Origin: Scolanthus callimorphus
Lineage: Eukaryota; Cnidaria; Anthozoa; Actiniaria; Edwardsiidae
NCBI GenBank assembly: GCA_033964015.1
Contig: CM066923.1
Location: forward strand, 22,697,086 to 22,761,085
Length of the DNA stretch: 64,000 bases
Direction of reading: 5' to 3'
Shown: positions 55,001-63,761 of the stretch, in pieces
How positions within the stretch are numbered: position 1 is the first letter of the stretch
Layout: the number at the start of each line of letters is the position of its first letter
Program-made: the position numbers and the translations under genes
The notes under the pieces: model-generated
Databases searched by the model: none
What the model saw: the letters and a program-made list of their open reading frames with translations, nothing else
What the model was told of the DNA's origin: nothing

Positions 55001-58000
55001 CGCATATATAACATATATTTATATTCAAGGCCTGACATAACAGAAACGTAGTAATCGCATATATAACATTTATTATATAAACACCAATGAAATACCAGGT
55101 GATGTCCCGCGCGAAAACTTGATATCTTCACACGTGAAAATATCATGCTGTTTTCACGTGTGAAAATATCACACTTGCCTTTGCTGAATGCTCGATTTTT
55201 AAGCTTAACTCAAATAAAATTTGAATTTCGTATTTCATTGATGTTTATATATAAACAGAACATTACATGACCGCTTGGAGATACGAATTTTATCTTCTCG
55301 AAGATAAAATTCGTATCTCCGCGCGGCCATGTAATATCCTCTATATATTTATATTGCAAGGCCTGACATAACAGGAACGTAGTAATCGCATATATAACAT
55401 ATATTTATATTCAAGGCCTGACATAACAGAAACGTAGTAATCGCATATATAACATGTATTTATATTGCAAGGCCTGACATAACAGAACGTAGTAATCGCA
55501 TATATAACATATATTTATATTGCAAGGCCTGAACGTAGTAATAGCATATATAACATATTTATATTGCAAGGCCTGACATAACAGGAACGTAGTAATCGCA
55601 TATATGACATATATTTATATTGCAAGGCCTGAACGTAGTAATCGCATATATAACATATTTATATTGCAAGGCCTGACATAACAGGAACGTAGTAATCGCA
55701 TATATAACAAATATTTATATTGCAAGGCTTGACATAACAGGAACGTAGTAATCGCATATATAACATATACTTATATTGCAAGGCCTGACATCACCTTTTC
55801 AGGGCTGCCATTGCACAATAGCGAAGTTTTAATAGAAGTTAATGCTGCTTAGAGCTTATTTTGAGAAGGACATTTTGCAAGAACACCTCCACAGCGCATC
55901 CAAAGTGATGGGGGAAAGGTTTAAGTTTTTTTTTGGCAAAATTGATGTAATTTCGTATATAACTTTTATATATCATTTTAGAATATTTTCATTAATGAAT
56001 GATAAATTGTTAATAAAATCAATAACTATTTGCCAAAAACTGATTTTCTCGCTTGACTGTGTTCTAGTCCGTCAGAATTCAATAGAACCACCCAGTTCTG
56101 TATCAAAATGAATGATACTAAGGTGGACTCCTAAAGTGTGCCATAGTTTTTTTTGTATGTTTGCAAGAGTGGATTACCAAGAGTTTCCATATTTACTATG
56201 TACGCCCGAATCACAGTCAAGAAAGTGTCTATTCTTAGAACTAGGATTCCCGCTAAAATTCGTCATCCACAGGGTTCCCACTTTCTCGCAACGCGAAGAG
56301 TTGTGAGATCCAGCCTAAAATTAAATCACAGATCGTACGAAAAACCTTTAAAGTCGCAAAGATAAAGTAGGATATTCTCTATTTTTGTGTGTGTTGGGTA
56401 TACGATGAATTCAGGGGAATAAGAGGGGATTCGAATACTTTCGCGCGCGAAATTCAAATCTAAAAATAGACACTTTGCTGACTGTGATGTGGACAAATAC
56501 AGTACGAAAGATTCTAACTCTTGTTAATCCACTCTTGATGTTTGATATTTAGGGTTTTATTGCTTGAAAGAAAAATCGTCATAGAATTGGTACAAAGACA
56601 CAATTTTGAAAATCGCTGGCACACTTTTGTAATCCACCTTAGGGTCATTCGGTCTCGTACCCAGACGTTATTTCTTTGTGCGTAATGGCTCCAATCGATT
56701 CTCTATTAAAATTGTTTTGGAGCCGTAGGGACTGGACTGAGTACTAGACATGGCGCGCAATACATTGTTGGACATGTGCTCCGTTAAAGCTATCCCACAA
56801 ACCATTGCGCACCCTAAAAACCCCGGAAGGCGTCTGGGTACGAGAGTGAGGGTCATTCATTTTGAGCCCTGGTATTGGAAGGAGCTTCTCGGATGTAATA
56901 TAGGCACTTTAAAGGCCGGTTTACACTTGAGATTTTCTTCTTCTTCTTCTTCTTCCGGCGTAGCCCACCTCCTTCCGTGGGGAAGATTCTTGTGAGCGTA
57001 GGTGAAGTGCGTGTGCAGGTGCCAAAATAAAATAATTTTTTGTTGCATTTGTCGCGGCGATTTTTCTCGCGCGAGTTGCAATTCCAACTCTCTGGCGTAA
57101 ACGAGATGCAAATCCGGTGCGATTTCTGTGCTCTCTTTTCTTCAAATCGCATCAAGTTGCAAAGAGTTTCGAACATGTTTGAAATCTCCGCGACATCACG
57201 CGACAAAAATAGCGGCAGATCGCGCCGAGTTGCACATAGTTTACATTAGTGATTTCGAGTTGACGCGTACGTGCAAGAAAAATCGCCGGGACTCGCGCGA
57301 CAAAAATTGCAAGTGTAAACCGGCTTTAAGGATGACAAAATATCTTTCCGGAGGCAATATACGAAATCATTACACGACAACTAAAAGAAAAAGAGAGTAA
57401 TTGGCCCATACCATAGCTTTGAACACCGAAGTGAGTGAATCTGTGGGCCTTCGTCTGTTGAGCACATTGACACACGAAATCAGGAAGCCACGTTCCAAAG
57501 CTCTCCCATAACACGTCCTCATCACCGAGCAATTCATCTGGCATCATACGCGTCTGTGGCCCTTTAATGTCTTCTTTGTAGCAGCCTATCTTCTCGTATT
57601 TTATATTGCACGTACCTGAAAGGAAACAGCACAGACACAAACATTAGCGCTGGTTTACACACAAATAGGCCTGTCCAGATTGCGCTTGGCACTTTTTCGA
57701 ATTTGGAGCGCTATTTTACATTTCCAGCACTCTTGAGCTTTTGAGCAGAATTTGGGTAAATTTCCGCTTTTTGGGTAACATTCTAAGCACATTTTTAATC
57801 ACAATTCAAGTGCAATATATTGTCTTTGAAACGTTTTCACTATTAAAACTATTATATGATGCTGTGTGCTTTAGAAACTATGCTTGACTGATAAATTTAT
57901 AAGGGTTTTCGTTCGTTCGACAAACGTTGTTACTTTATTATCACTTCATAAAGTATTTGATAAAACTATTGAGAAATATGTGATTATGGTGCAAACATCC

Positions 58001-61000
58001 GCTAGCAAGTACCAAGAGTGAATAAGAGCTCTGGGTCGTACCCAGGGCTCGTCATCTTTTGGCCAGCGGCAAGATACGTATGCGTGATTTGACTAGCACC
58101 TGATCGGGAAGCCATTCAACTGCGCGCGCAAAACCGGTTCGTGATCGGTTTCCTACAGTGTAATGCGGCTTTCAGCCGTGTTTTACGGCTTTTGCCGTGT
58201 AATACGGCTCCATATCTGCACTCAACTCTGACCTTTTATGGTAATATGACGTCACAGTCGTATAATAAATTACAGCATTACCTGGACACACTGCCTTCTT
58301 CACGCTCCTGACGGTGGTATTCAACTCTTGCAAGGAAGTCCTAAACACGTAGGATTTCTTACTGGTATTCGTGGCCATGACATGCAGCTGCTCCTCGCTC
58401 ACTCCACTCCCAACTCCAACAGCAAGAATCGTCACGCCAGCGCCACGCAACTGCGCAGACGGAGTAACGACATGATCTGTTGCTGTCGCATCCGTGATCA
58501 CGACAAGCATCTTTGGAACACTTGATCGAACTTGACCTGCTGAAGGTTTAAGCATGTTCTCGAAGGCTGATAAGGCTTGTCCAGTTTTACCAGCGCCAGC
58601 GTTAAACTCAACAGAATCGATGGCCCGCTCTATATCTGCGATGTTGTAATACTGCGTAAAACCGAATTTGATTTCGATTTGACTGTAAGAGAGCAAGAGC
58701 GACACATGGGTACGGGACTGAGAGATGACGAAGTGGTTGATAATTGTCTTGATAAAATTGCGGTAGTCTTCGATTCCATTGCCATTGGATACTGCTAGTA
58801 AGATGCCAAGTTCCACCGTCATTTGGCATTTCGGCATGACGGCTGAAATAGTAATTAGAAAATAACACCTATGTTGTATTGTGAATGTGCGCATTCTGAT
58901 TGGTTAAAAAGTGTGTTTGTAAGAGACCTGAGAAACACGATTGTCACGCAACGCTGTCGCGCGTGTGTATGTTATTTTCTAAAAGCAATAAAAATACTTT
59001 CTGCGTGCTCTCTCGTTTCTTACAAACACTCAGGGAATGTTGGTCGAACTGATAAAACTTGAAAGACACTCGCCTTCGGACGTGTCTTTCAAGTTTTGAT
59101 CAGTTCTCCCAACATCCCCCTCGTGTTTGTAAGAAAGCAGAGAGCACGCGGAAAGTACTTTTATTGCTTAAATGAAAAAATCTTAGTCAGTCTGAGAAAC
59201 GCTTAGTCGGCGTTTATAAATCTAGCGCTTTATTTCATGGCCCTAATCGTCACTAACAACTATTGGGTGGTCGCACTGTTGAGCACAGGGAATTTCTGCA
59301 GAAACCCATCCATAGGAAAAGCTGAATTTCCCATGGAAGAAGAATGGGAAGTCTTCGGATTTCCCATGGCTATCCATGCCAATTCCAAACACTTCCCATG
59401 CGTGTGCCTTGGGAAATTCAGCTTTTCCCATGGATGGGTTTCTGCAAAAAATTCCTTGTCGAGGACAATAGTTTCAACCACCCACTCTTGAAACTCTTAG
59501 CTTTCCCTACCACCCTGAATTCGTCATGGCCACACGTGAACTTATGTTTACCCACCCTGGAATTCCACATTTTGGGAATAGAGGGGAAGCAAGGGCCATG
59601 CAACCTTTTTTCTTTCTGCGTGACTAACGCTATTGAAAACACCATATCTCAGTCAAATAGCTGGTGAGTTAGCTCCTACTCTCTTAACCCGAGCTCCCCG
59701 GCTCGTCTCCTCGCGGGAGAGGCTCTGGCGACAGCCACTTAGACGCATGCGCGAGATTTGATACATAGCCGTCGAGAGAAAGATCCTTCTGCGCATGCAC
59801 CAGCGTTCAAAACCAGTAAATCAGGTCCTCACATAATAGGTCCTCACATAATAGCTTCACCAGAGCCTCCCCTGCGAGGAAACGAGCCGGGGAGCTCTGG
59901 GTTCGAGAATGGTTCTAGTCTGCGTAGCGACCCTAAAGGGAAGGGGAGTCGAGGCGAGCGAAAACCATTCTCGAACCCAGAGCTCCCCGGCTCGTAACCT
60001 CGCGGGGGAGGCTCTGGTGACAGCCACTGACGCATGCACGAGATTATACAGAACCGCTGAGAGAAAGACCTTTCAGCGCATGCCCGACGATCAAAATCAG
60101 CCAATCAGCGACGTCCCTCAAATGGATGTCCCCAGAGCCTCCCCTGCGGGCAGACGAGCCGGGGGGTTCTGGGTACGAGAATGAGCGAAAACCGGAAATA
60201 GCACGGCCGCGAGGGGTTCTGGGGTTCCAAGAACCCCATGCGGCCGTGCTTTTTCCGGTTTTCGGTCGCCCCGACTCCCTCCCTCCCCTCCCTCCCCTTT
60301 CCTTTAGGGTCGCTACGCATGCTACTTAGTTCCTGTCTTTTCTTACCTGGACAAATATTACTGCTCACTTCCTTAACCTTCTTGGAATCAAGCTCTGCGA
60401 ACGTCGAAACTTTAAATAAGTGTTCCCTGTCTGGGTCACTAGCCATGTCCTGGAGCTGCTCTTCGTTGATCACGGCTCCTACTCCAACTACAAAGATCTC
60501 GACACTACTATTCCGGAGGGCTTGGGATGCAGCAGTGACTGCATCATCGGATTGGGTCACTGTCAGAACAATAACGACCTTTGGTACACTTCTTTTGCTC
60601 AAATCAAATAGTCCAGTTCTCGTCACGTTTAACCCATTTCCTGTGTTTGTGGCTCCAAAAGGGGGTATCAAGTCTCTGATTGCGTTTGTTATGTTTAAAA
60701 TGTTGCTGTAAAAGCCAAACGTAAATCCAACATTGGCCTTGGTTCCGTATACAACAGATCCGATATGCGTCCCCTCAGCGGAGACCTCAAAGTGCTTTGA
60801 TAAGTCTTGTGCAAACTTTTGGAGTTTTGGAAAACTGTCAGGAGTGACTTCAAAGGCTTTGGATGATCCTTCAATCAGGAAACCCACATCCATGGTTTTT
60901 TACACGTAGCCGTGGTCGGAGGGGCTGAAAATATGAAGAATACAAATGAGTAACAGAAGTCAAGTGAAATTTTTCACAATCAATTTAGTGCAGCCCATAT

Positions 61001-63761
61001 GCTACTCTAAGGGACCTATACTAAATGATCTATGCTAGAAACTTAAGGTTACTGAGAACCTTCGCGCACGTTGTTCGAAAAAAAATCATACACGTCCTTA
61101 GTTTAATCAAAATATGCCAACCTATATATCGTTGGAAAGCTTATAGAATTGACTAGCGGGCTATGGCAAAAAGAATTCACTTATCGATACCTGTAATTTT
61201 TTTTAAAGCATTGATTAAATATTTTGGTGTGCTATTTTCACGAGCTAACGCTGTCGAACTGCTGGACTATGACTCCCAAGTAACATATTGTTTTAATCCT
61301 TAAAGGTGTTTCTCAAAACCGTGTCTGCGATTTTTTAAATTTTGTTTACTTCAGAAGTTATGAATTTTTTAAATTTTTAGAGCGTGAAAATTCTACAAAA
61401 TTTGACCTTCCAAATTTAAAAGTTCGATAACTTTTGAACAAAGCAAAATTTAAAAAAACGCAGACACGGTTTTTGAGAAACACCTTTAAGGATTAAAACA
61501 ATGTGTTACTTGGGAGTCGAGGTCTAGCAGTTCGACAGCGTTAGCTCTTGGAAATCTCACACCAGAATTTTTAATAAAACCTTAAAAAAATTCTAAGTAT
61601 GAAAAAAATATTTCTTTTTGACATAGTTCGCTAGTCCATTCTATAAGCTTTTCAACGATATATAGGTTGATATGTTTTGGTTAAACTAAGGACGTGTATG
61701 ATTTTTTTTCGAACACGTGCGCGAAGGTTCTCAGTAACCTTAACCTAGAGTACTTTCCCTTCTCCCTTTTTCCCACAATTATGAACGTAATTTTCATAAA
61801 ACTCAAGCACAAATAAAGATTGTTGTTGTTGTTGTTTAGAAAAGTCACGAAGGTTTAGGGCGTTATAAAATCAATCATCAGTCTTCTACACAATTTAACA
61901 GAGATCAAGTGCCAGTTTGCCGTGATTTTTCTAGAAATTTTTAAAGATTTTTCTTAGAAATTATAAAGTTGCACCCTGATATTATTAGTAGTAGTAGTAC
62001 TTAATTTTCATTACTCACTATTAATATTTATCGTCATTTCTATTTTTCTAAATTAAGTCAAGCTTTCTGCCTAACATATTGTATATATTATATATTGTAT
62101 TTATATTTATTATTTTTTTCCGTCTCCACACTGTCTGCCCTGATTAGCTTAAGCTATTTCCAGACAGTGTGTGTATAAAGTTTGTCCTGAAAAATAACAA
62201 TAATAAAGATGGAACATTGAAGATTTTGGTAGTAGAGCCTTCCAAGTCTCTGTATGTAGCAATGGCCGCTTTTGGCCGCTCTAGTAGTGAAAGGGTTAAC
62301 ACAGACCGGGAGCTCCGCTTTTAGCCAGTGGCTAAATCTATATATTATATTCGATGGGAAAGACTGTCTTTTAAGACTAGTAAAACCAAACAAACGAGGA
62401 GATCTCCGCCCTGTAGCTCCAGTCTACCTGTGTCACTGTTTTTACGTTAGCCGGTACATGCCCTCCAAAGATTAAAGAGCCTGTGTCAGCCGCCATTTTG
62501 ACAGCATAGCAACATACCAAGTCGGAGAAAGCATCCATTTCCATCGGCTGATTTAGAGAATATAGAGCAATGTTCTTGATTGAATTTGACAAATCAAATC
62601 TGAAACTTTGTTTTTAGATGTCCAATAATAAGAAATTTCTACACGCAATTCGACTTCTAATATCGAACGAAAACAATAACAAGGGAGTGGCTGACACAGG
62701 CTCTTTAAAGAGATACGATTTCAAGGGGCCACTGATGCCTGCCTATATGTACTCCTTCGCCGCCATTTTCAATACCAAAAAGAAAAGCTTTATGTTTTTA
62801 TTAGTTTCATAGCGCATTGCCATGAGAAAACACATACTATACTAAAATTTATTTGCACAAAGTCAGGAGTTTCTGATCAATGAATCGTGTAAAAAAAGAA
62901 AAAAATGCATCATGGGTAGGGTGATTCACCCCCTTTAAATGTAGTTTTCACAATTAGTAATCAACCAGGGTTGTTTTAAAAATAACCTTTCAACTGTCAA
63001 ACAAATACAAATTTGGAGTTTGTCATCCAGCCGATGGAATCGGATTACGGATTGGTCGTCTTGATTCTTTCGGCTGAAATGTTTTCAAAGTTACACACAG
63101 TGGAACGATCCTCGATTTAACGATACCCCGATTTTACGATGGCTTTTCTGGGTCCCGGCAACAACACCTCGCCTTTAAAATCCCTATATCGAGAGTTCGT
63201 TTACAATGATACCCCGATTTTACAATGCAATTTGTTGCCCCCGTGGGGTATCGTAAAATCGGGGGTTTAGTGTATTATGTAAAAATTAACTTCAGACGTT
63301 TCCCTTCCTTTTTTTTTTTCTGTTTTTACCACCGTATGCATTGCTACGCGACCTCAAAATTCACTGTTGAGATTGCCCATTTTACGCAAGAAAACTGTAA
63401 TGTTTATTTCCTTGAATCATTCGAGGCAAGAAGACAAGGGATAGGTTAAAACCATGTTGGTTGATTTGGCAATCTATTTCGACCCACTAAAAGTGGCCGA
63501 AGCCAGCGTTTTGGTTTGATTGACAGCTAAAAATCGCCCATCGCAACATTGAATTTTGAGGTCGCGTAGCAATGCATCCAGTGGAAAGTTATTAGATTTC
63601 ACAATCAAGCCCATGCTCTAGTTAACTCGCATTTATATAGAATTCTGTCTTACTAGCTAAGAGTAAATGGCCGCTCAACATTAAAATAAAATATGATATT
63701 TAGTACTTAAAATCGCCGTCAGTGTTGCCGTCCCCAGGAGCATCCAATAAGAAAGCAGCAT
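48851..63761 (-). CDS. Gene A: secreted protein with two vWA domains and two Cys-rich GCYK/CWSG domains, 7 exons
   Basis: Exons in transcript order: 63761-63707 (tentative), 60924-60347, 58842-58282, 57615-57412, 54911-54741, 50137-49901, 49017-48851. All junctions are phase 1. Exons sum to 1973 nt, one short of 658 codons; the deficit maps to an A6 run at 60896-60901. Product about 657 residues: signal peptide, vWA1, vWA2, then two copies of a roughly 110-residue Cys-rich domain, each split over two exons by a phase-1 intron at the same place. Both vWA domains have lost most MIDAS residues, so they likely act as scaffold or non-metal binding modules. No membrane segment in the spliced form. 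Introns hold a 690-bp palindrome, nested MITEs, a satellite and tandem repeats. Confidence 0.75.
49095..49270. repeat. Partial copy of the 57.1-kb MITE interior
   Basis: Shares long stretches with 57045-57205, for example TTGCAAAGAGTTTCGA and ATCTCCGCGACATCACGCGA. The ends of the parent element are missing here. It abuts an 80-bp tandem repeat. Confidence 0.7.
49285..49795. repeat. About 80-bp degenerate tandem repeat, about 6 units
   Basis: Units share GGGTTCTATAGGACTAAGGG and GGAGCGCCACTGATTTTC. In the last intron of gene A, between the two halves of Cys-rich domain 2. Confidence 0.82.
49901..50137 (-). CDS. Gene A exon 6, first half of Cys-rich domain 2
   Basis: Acceptor TCTCAG|CAAAC, donor TTTG|GTGAGA. 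Encodes NRMDDGVKYEKVGCFKNS, then SILSSDRDQNGTNLF, PEYLGDVVARCARKADQK and FFAISDFG, a clear paralogue of exon 4. If the intron is retained, the frame runs on into a strongly hydrophobic stretch (EIFIVFYFFFAVVSLSYF) and stops, which would give a membrane-anchored form. Confidence 0.8.
50610..51516. mobile_element. Harbinger-like non-autonomous element, TTA target duplication
   Basis: Inverted ends GGGACCGTTCATTTTT … AAAAATGAACGGTCCC, extending to about 45 bp, flanked by TTA (50607-50609 and 51517-51519). A 3-bp TTA duplication fits PIF/Harbinger. Poly-G runs follow each end. The interior (51050-51190) matches 1141-1290 in inverse orientation. In the gene A intron upstream of exon 6. Confidence 0.78.
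52239..52765. mobile_element. 527-bp TIR element with 8-bp TSD AAATTTAC
   Basis: Starts TAGCCTGTGTACATCCGCTA and ends with the near-exact reverse complement (TAGCGAATGTACACAGGCTA). Inverted arms are about 80 bp. Target duplication AAATTTAC at 52231-52238 and 52766-52773. Non-coding interior. In the gene A intron between the two Cys-rich domains. Confidence 0.85.
53925..54131. repeat. Partial copy of the 7.0-kb repeat
   Basis: Shares GCGTCATACCCCCAGTCATA, GCCGACATGGCATTTGGCAT and GTGAATTTGCGGCGGCCATT with 7060-7270. Ends where the 570-bp repeat begins. Confidence 0.75.
54134..54688. repeat. 570-bp TIR repeat, copy 2
   Basis: Same element as 36991-37563, same orientation. It begins right at the end of another shared repeat (53925-54131) and ends 50 bp from gene A exon 5. 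Confidence 0.8.
54741..54911 (-). CDS. Gene A exon 5, second half of Cys-rich domain 1
   Basis: Acceptor GTCAG|GCCAAT, donor AAAC|GTAAGT. Encodes GQCWSGQDVANKYEEYGMST, then RCVDNEFAPCNVQTKSACC and YVYKLV. It completes exon 4 (…SYG|QCWSG…). A 555-bp repeat copy ends about 50 bp downstream of its donor and a 57-bp satellite starts just upstream of its acceptor. Confidence 0.8.
54935..55795. repeat. 55-60-bp satellite interrupted by two foldback elements
   Basis: Unit AACGTAGTAATCGCATATAT plus AACATATATTTATATTGCAAGGCCTGACAT (shown in two pieces), about 12 units, some 20 bp shorter. Interrupted at 55074-55340. Gene A intron, starting right at the exon 5 acceptor. Confidence 0.9.
55074..55340. 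mobile_element. Two adjacent foldback elements inside the satellite
   Basis: First: TATATAAACACCAATGAAAT … ATTTCATTGATGTTTATATA (55074-55252), with an inner TTTTCACGTGTGAAAA palindrome. Second: ATTACATGACCGC…GGCCATGTAAT around a perfect GATACGAATTTTATCTTC / GAAGATAAAATTCGTATC hairpin (55264-55336). Both sit in TATATA-rich target. Confidence 0.78.
56651..56849. mobile_element. Short MITE with 9-bp TSD GGGTCATTC
   Basis: Inverted ends GGTCTCGTACCCAGACG and CGTCTGGGTACGAGAGTGA, flanked by GGGTCATTC at 56642-56650 and 56850-56858. About 199 bp. The ends share the TCGTACCCAG core with family 1, so it may be a distant relative with the same 9-bp target habit. Confidence 0.8.
56913..57325. mobile_element. 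TTAA-flanked MITE
   Basis: Ends AGGCCGGTTTACACTTG and (inverse) AGCCGGTTTACACTTGC, with TTAA at 56909-56912 and 57326-57329. Contains a TTC run and an approximately 160-bp block (57045-57205) that recurs at 49095-49270. Confidence 0.72.
57412..57615 (-). CDS. Gene A exon 4, first half of Cys-rich domain 1
   Basis: Acceptor TTTCAG|GTACG, donor TATG|GTATGG. Encodes TCNIKYEKIGCYKEDIKG, then DEDVLWESFGTWLPDFVCQC and THFGVQSYG. The pattern 'YEKIGCYK … LP…C.CA … F.VQ.YG' recurs in exon 6. It resembles WSC-like Cys-rich domains seen in cnidarian secreted proteins, but I cannot name a family for certain. Confidence 0.8.
58282..58842 (-). CDS. Gene A exon 3, vWA domain 2 (degenerate MIDAS)
   Basis: Acceptor TTTCAG|CCGTC, donor CCAG|GTAATG, phase 1-1. 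Encodes AVMPKCQMTVELGILLAVSN, a full vWA fold, then VGVGSGVSEEQLHVMAT and VKKAVCP. Motif 1 has become AVSNG (metal ligands lost), the Thr region is GKTGQAL, and motif 3 keeps Asp (VITDATATD). Close in layout to exon 2, so likely an internal duplication. Confidence 0.88.
58981..59170. mobile_element. Palindromic MITE, relative of 18354
   Basis: Arms from AAAAGCAATAAAAATACTTT to AAAGTACTTTTATTGCTTAA with GTGTTTGTAAGA inside; centre near 59077 (ACTTGAAAGACAC pairs with GTGTCTTTCAAGT). In gene A, upstream of exon 3. Confidence 0.72.
59285..59455. repeat. GGGAAATTCAGCTTTTCC palindromic repeat, copy 2
   Basis: Best palindrome of the three: TTTCTGCAGAAACCCATCCA pairs with TGGATGGGTTTCTGCAAAAA. Intron-side of gene A, between exons 2 and 3. 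Confidence 0.7.
59676..59911. mobile_element. MITE family 1, copy with internal duplication
   Basis: Ends and interior match family 1, but the left end is worn (TACTCTCTTAACCCGAGCTC) and an 18-bp unit (AGGTCCTCACATAAT) is repeated at about 59824-59855. No clear target duplication. Lies in the gene A intron between vWA exons. Confidence 0.7.
59921..60320. mobile_element. Outer MITE interrupted by family 1 copy
   Basis: Inverted ends TGCGTAGCGACCCTAAAGGG … CCTTTAGGGTCGCTACGCA, extending inward through GGGGAGTCG and the AAAACCGG block. The interior right of the nested copy is itself a hairpin (about 60187-60262, pairing GCACGGCCGC with GCGGCCGTGC). Lies in the gene A intron just downstream of vWA exon 2. 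Confidence 0.75.
59966..60183. mobile_element. MITE family 1, copy nested in another MITE
   Basis: 218 bp, ends CATTCTCGAACCCAGAGCTC … GGGTACGAGAATG, with a perfect 9-bp duplication AGCGAAAAC (59957-59965, 60184-60192). The duplicated target belongs to the inverted end of the outer element 59921-60320, so this copy is the younger of the two. Confidence 0.88.
60347..60924 (-). CDS. Gene A exon 2, vWA domain 1 (degenerate MIDAS, apparent frameshift near its start)
   Basis: Acceptor TTTCAG|CC, donor CCAG|GTAAGA. In the incoming frame it reads PPTTATCKK; then the frame shifts by one at an A6 run (60901-60896) and continues MDVGFLIEGSSKAF to VSSNICP. Seven A would keep one frame (CKKTMDVGFL). The domain is full length: MIDAS motif 1 is EGSSK instead of DxSxS, the Thr (ATNTGNGL) is kept, and motif 3 is VLTVTQSDD with Asp lost. 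GVGAVINEEQLQDMAS and a closing ICP are typical vWA ends. Confidence 0.82.
61047..61739. mobile_element. About 690-bp palindromic (foldback) element flanked by TTAA
   Basis: The left arm starting GGTTACTGAGAACCTTCGCG pairs with the right arm over roughly 340 bp each, with few mismatches, centred near 61393. TTAA flanks both ends (61043-61046, 61740-61743). A TTAA target suggests mobilisation by a piggyBac-type enzyme (inference). In the first intron of gene A; transcribed it would form a long hairpin. Confidence 0.82.
63094..63274. mobile_element. pogo/Tigger-like MITE
   Basis: Left end CACAGTGGAACGATCCTCGA, then GATACCCCGATTTTACGAT; right end carries the inverse of GATTTTACGATACCCC. 'CAGT…AACCTCGATTT' ends are typical of pogo/Tigger elements. 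Confidence 0.6.
63329..63584. mobile_element. MITE family 5, copy 2
   Basis: Ends CCACCGTATGCATTGCTACG and (inverse) CCACTGGATGCATTGCTACG, arms about 35 bp. Lies 120 bp from the candidate gene A start exon. Confidence 0.82.
63707..63761 (-). CDS. Gene A candidate exon 1, signal peptide
   Basis: ATG at 63761 gives MLLSYWMLLGTATLTAIL, a plausible short secretory signal, then a weak donor A|GTACTA in phase 1. The phase fits the acceptor at 60924. No other start exon is visible in the rest of the window, but it could lie beyond 64000. Confidence 0.35.
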
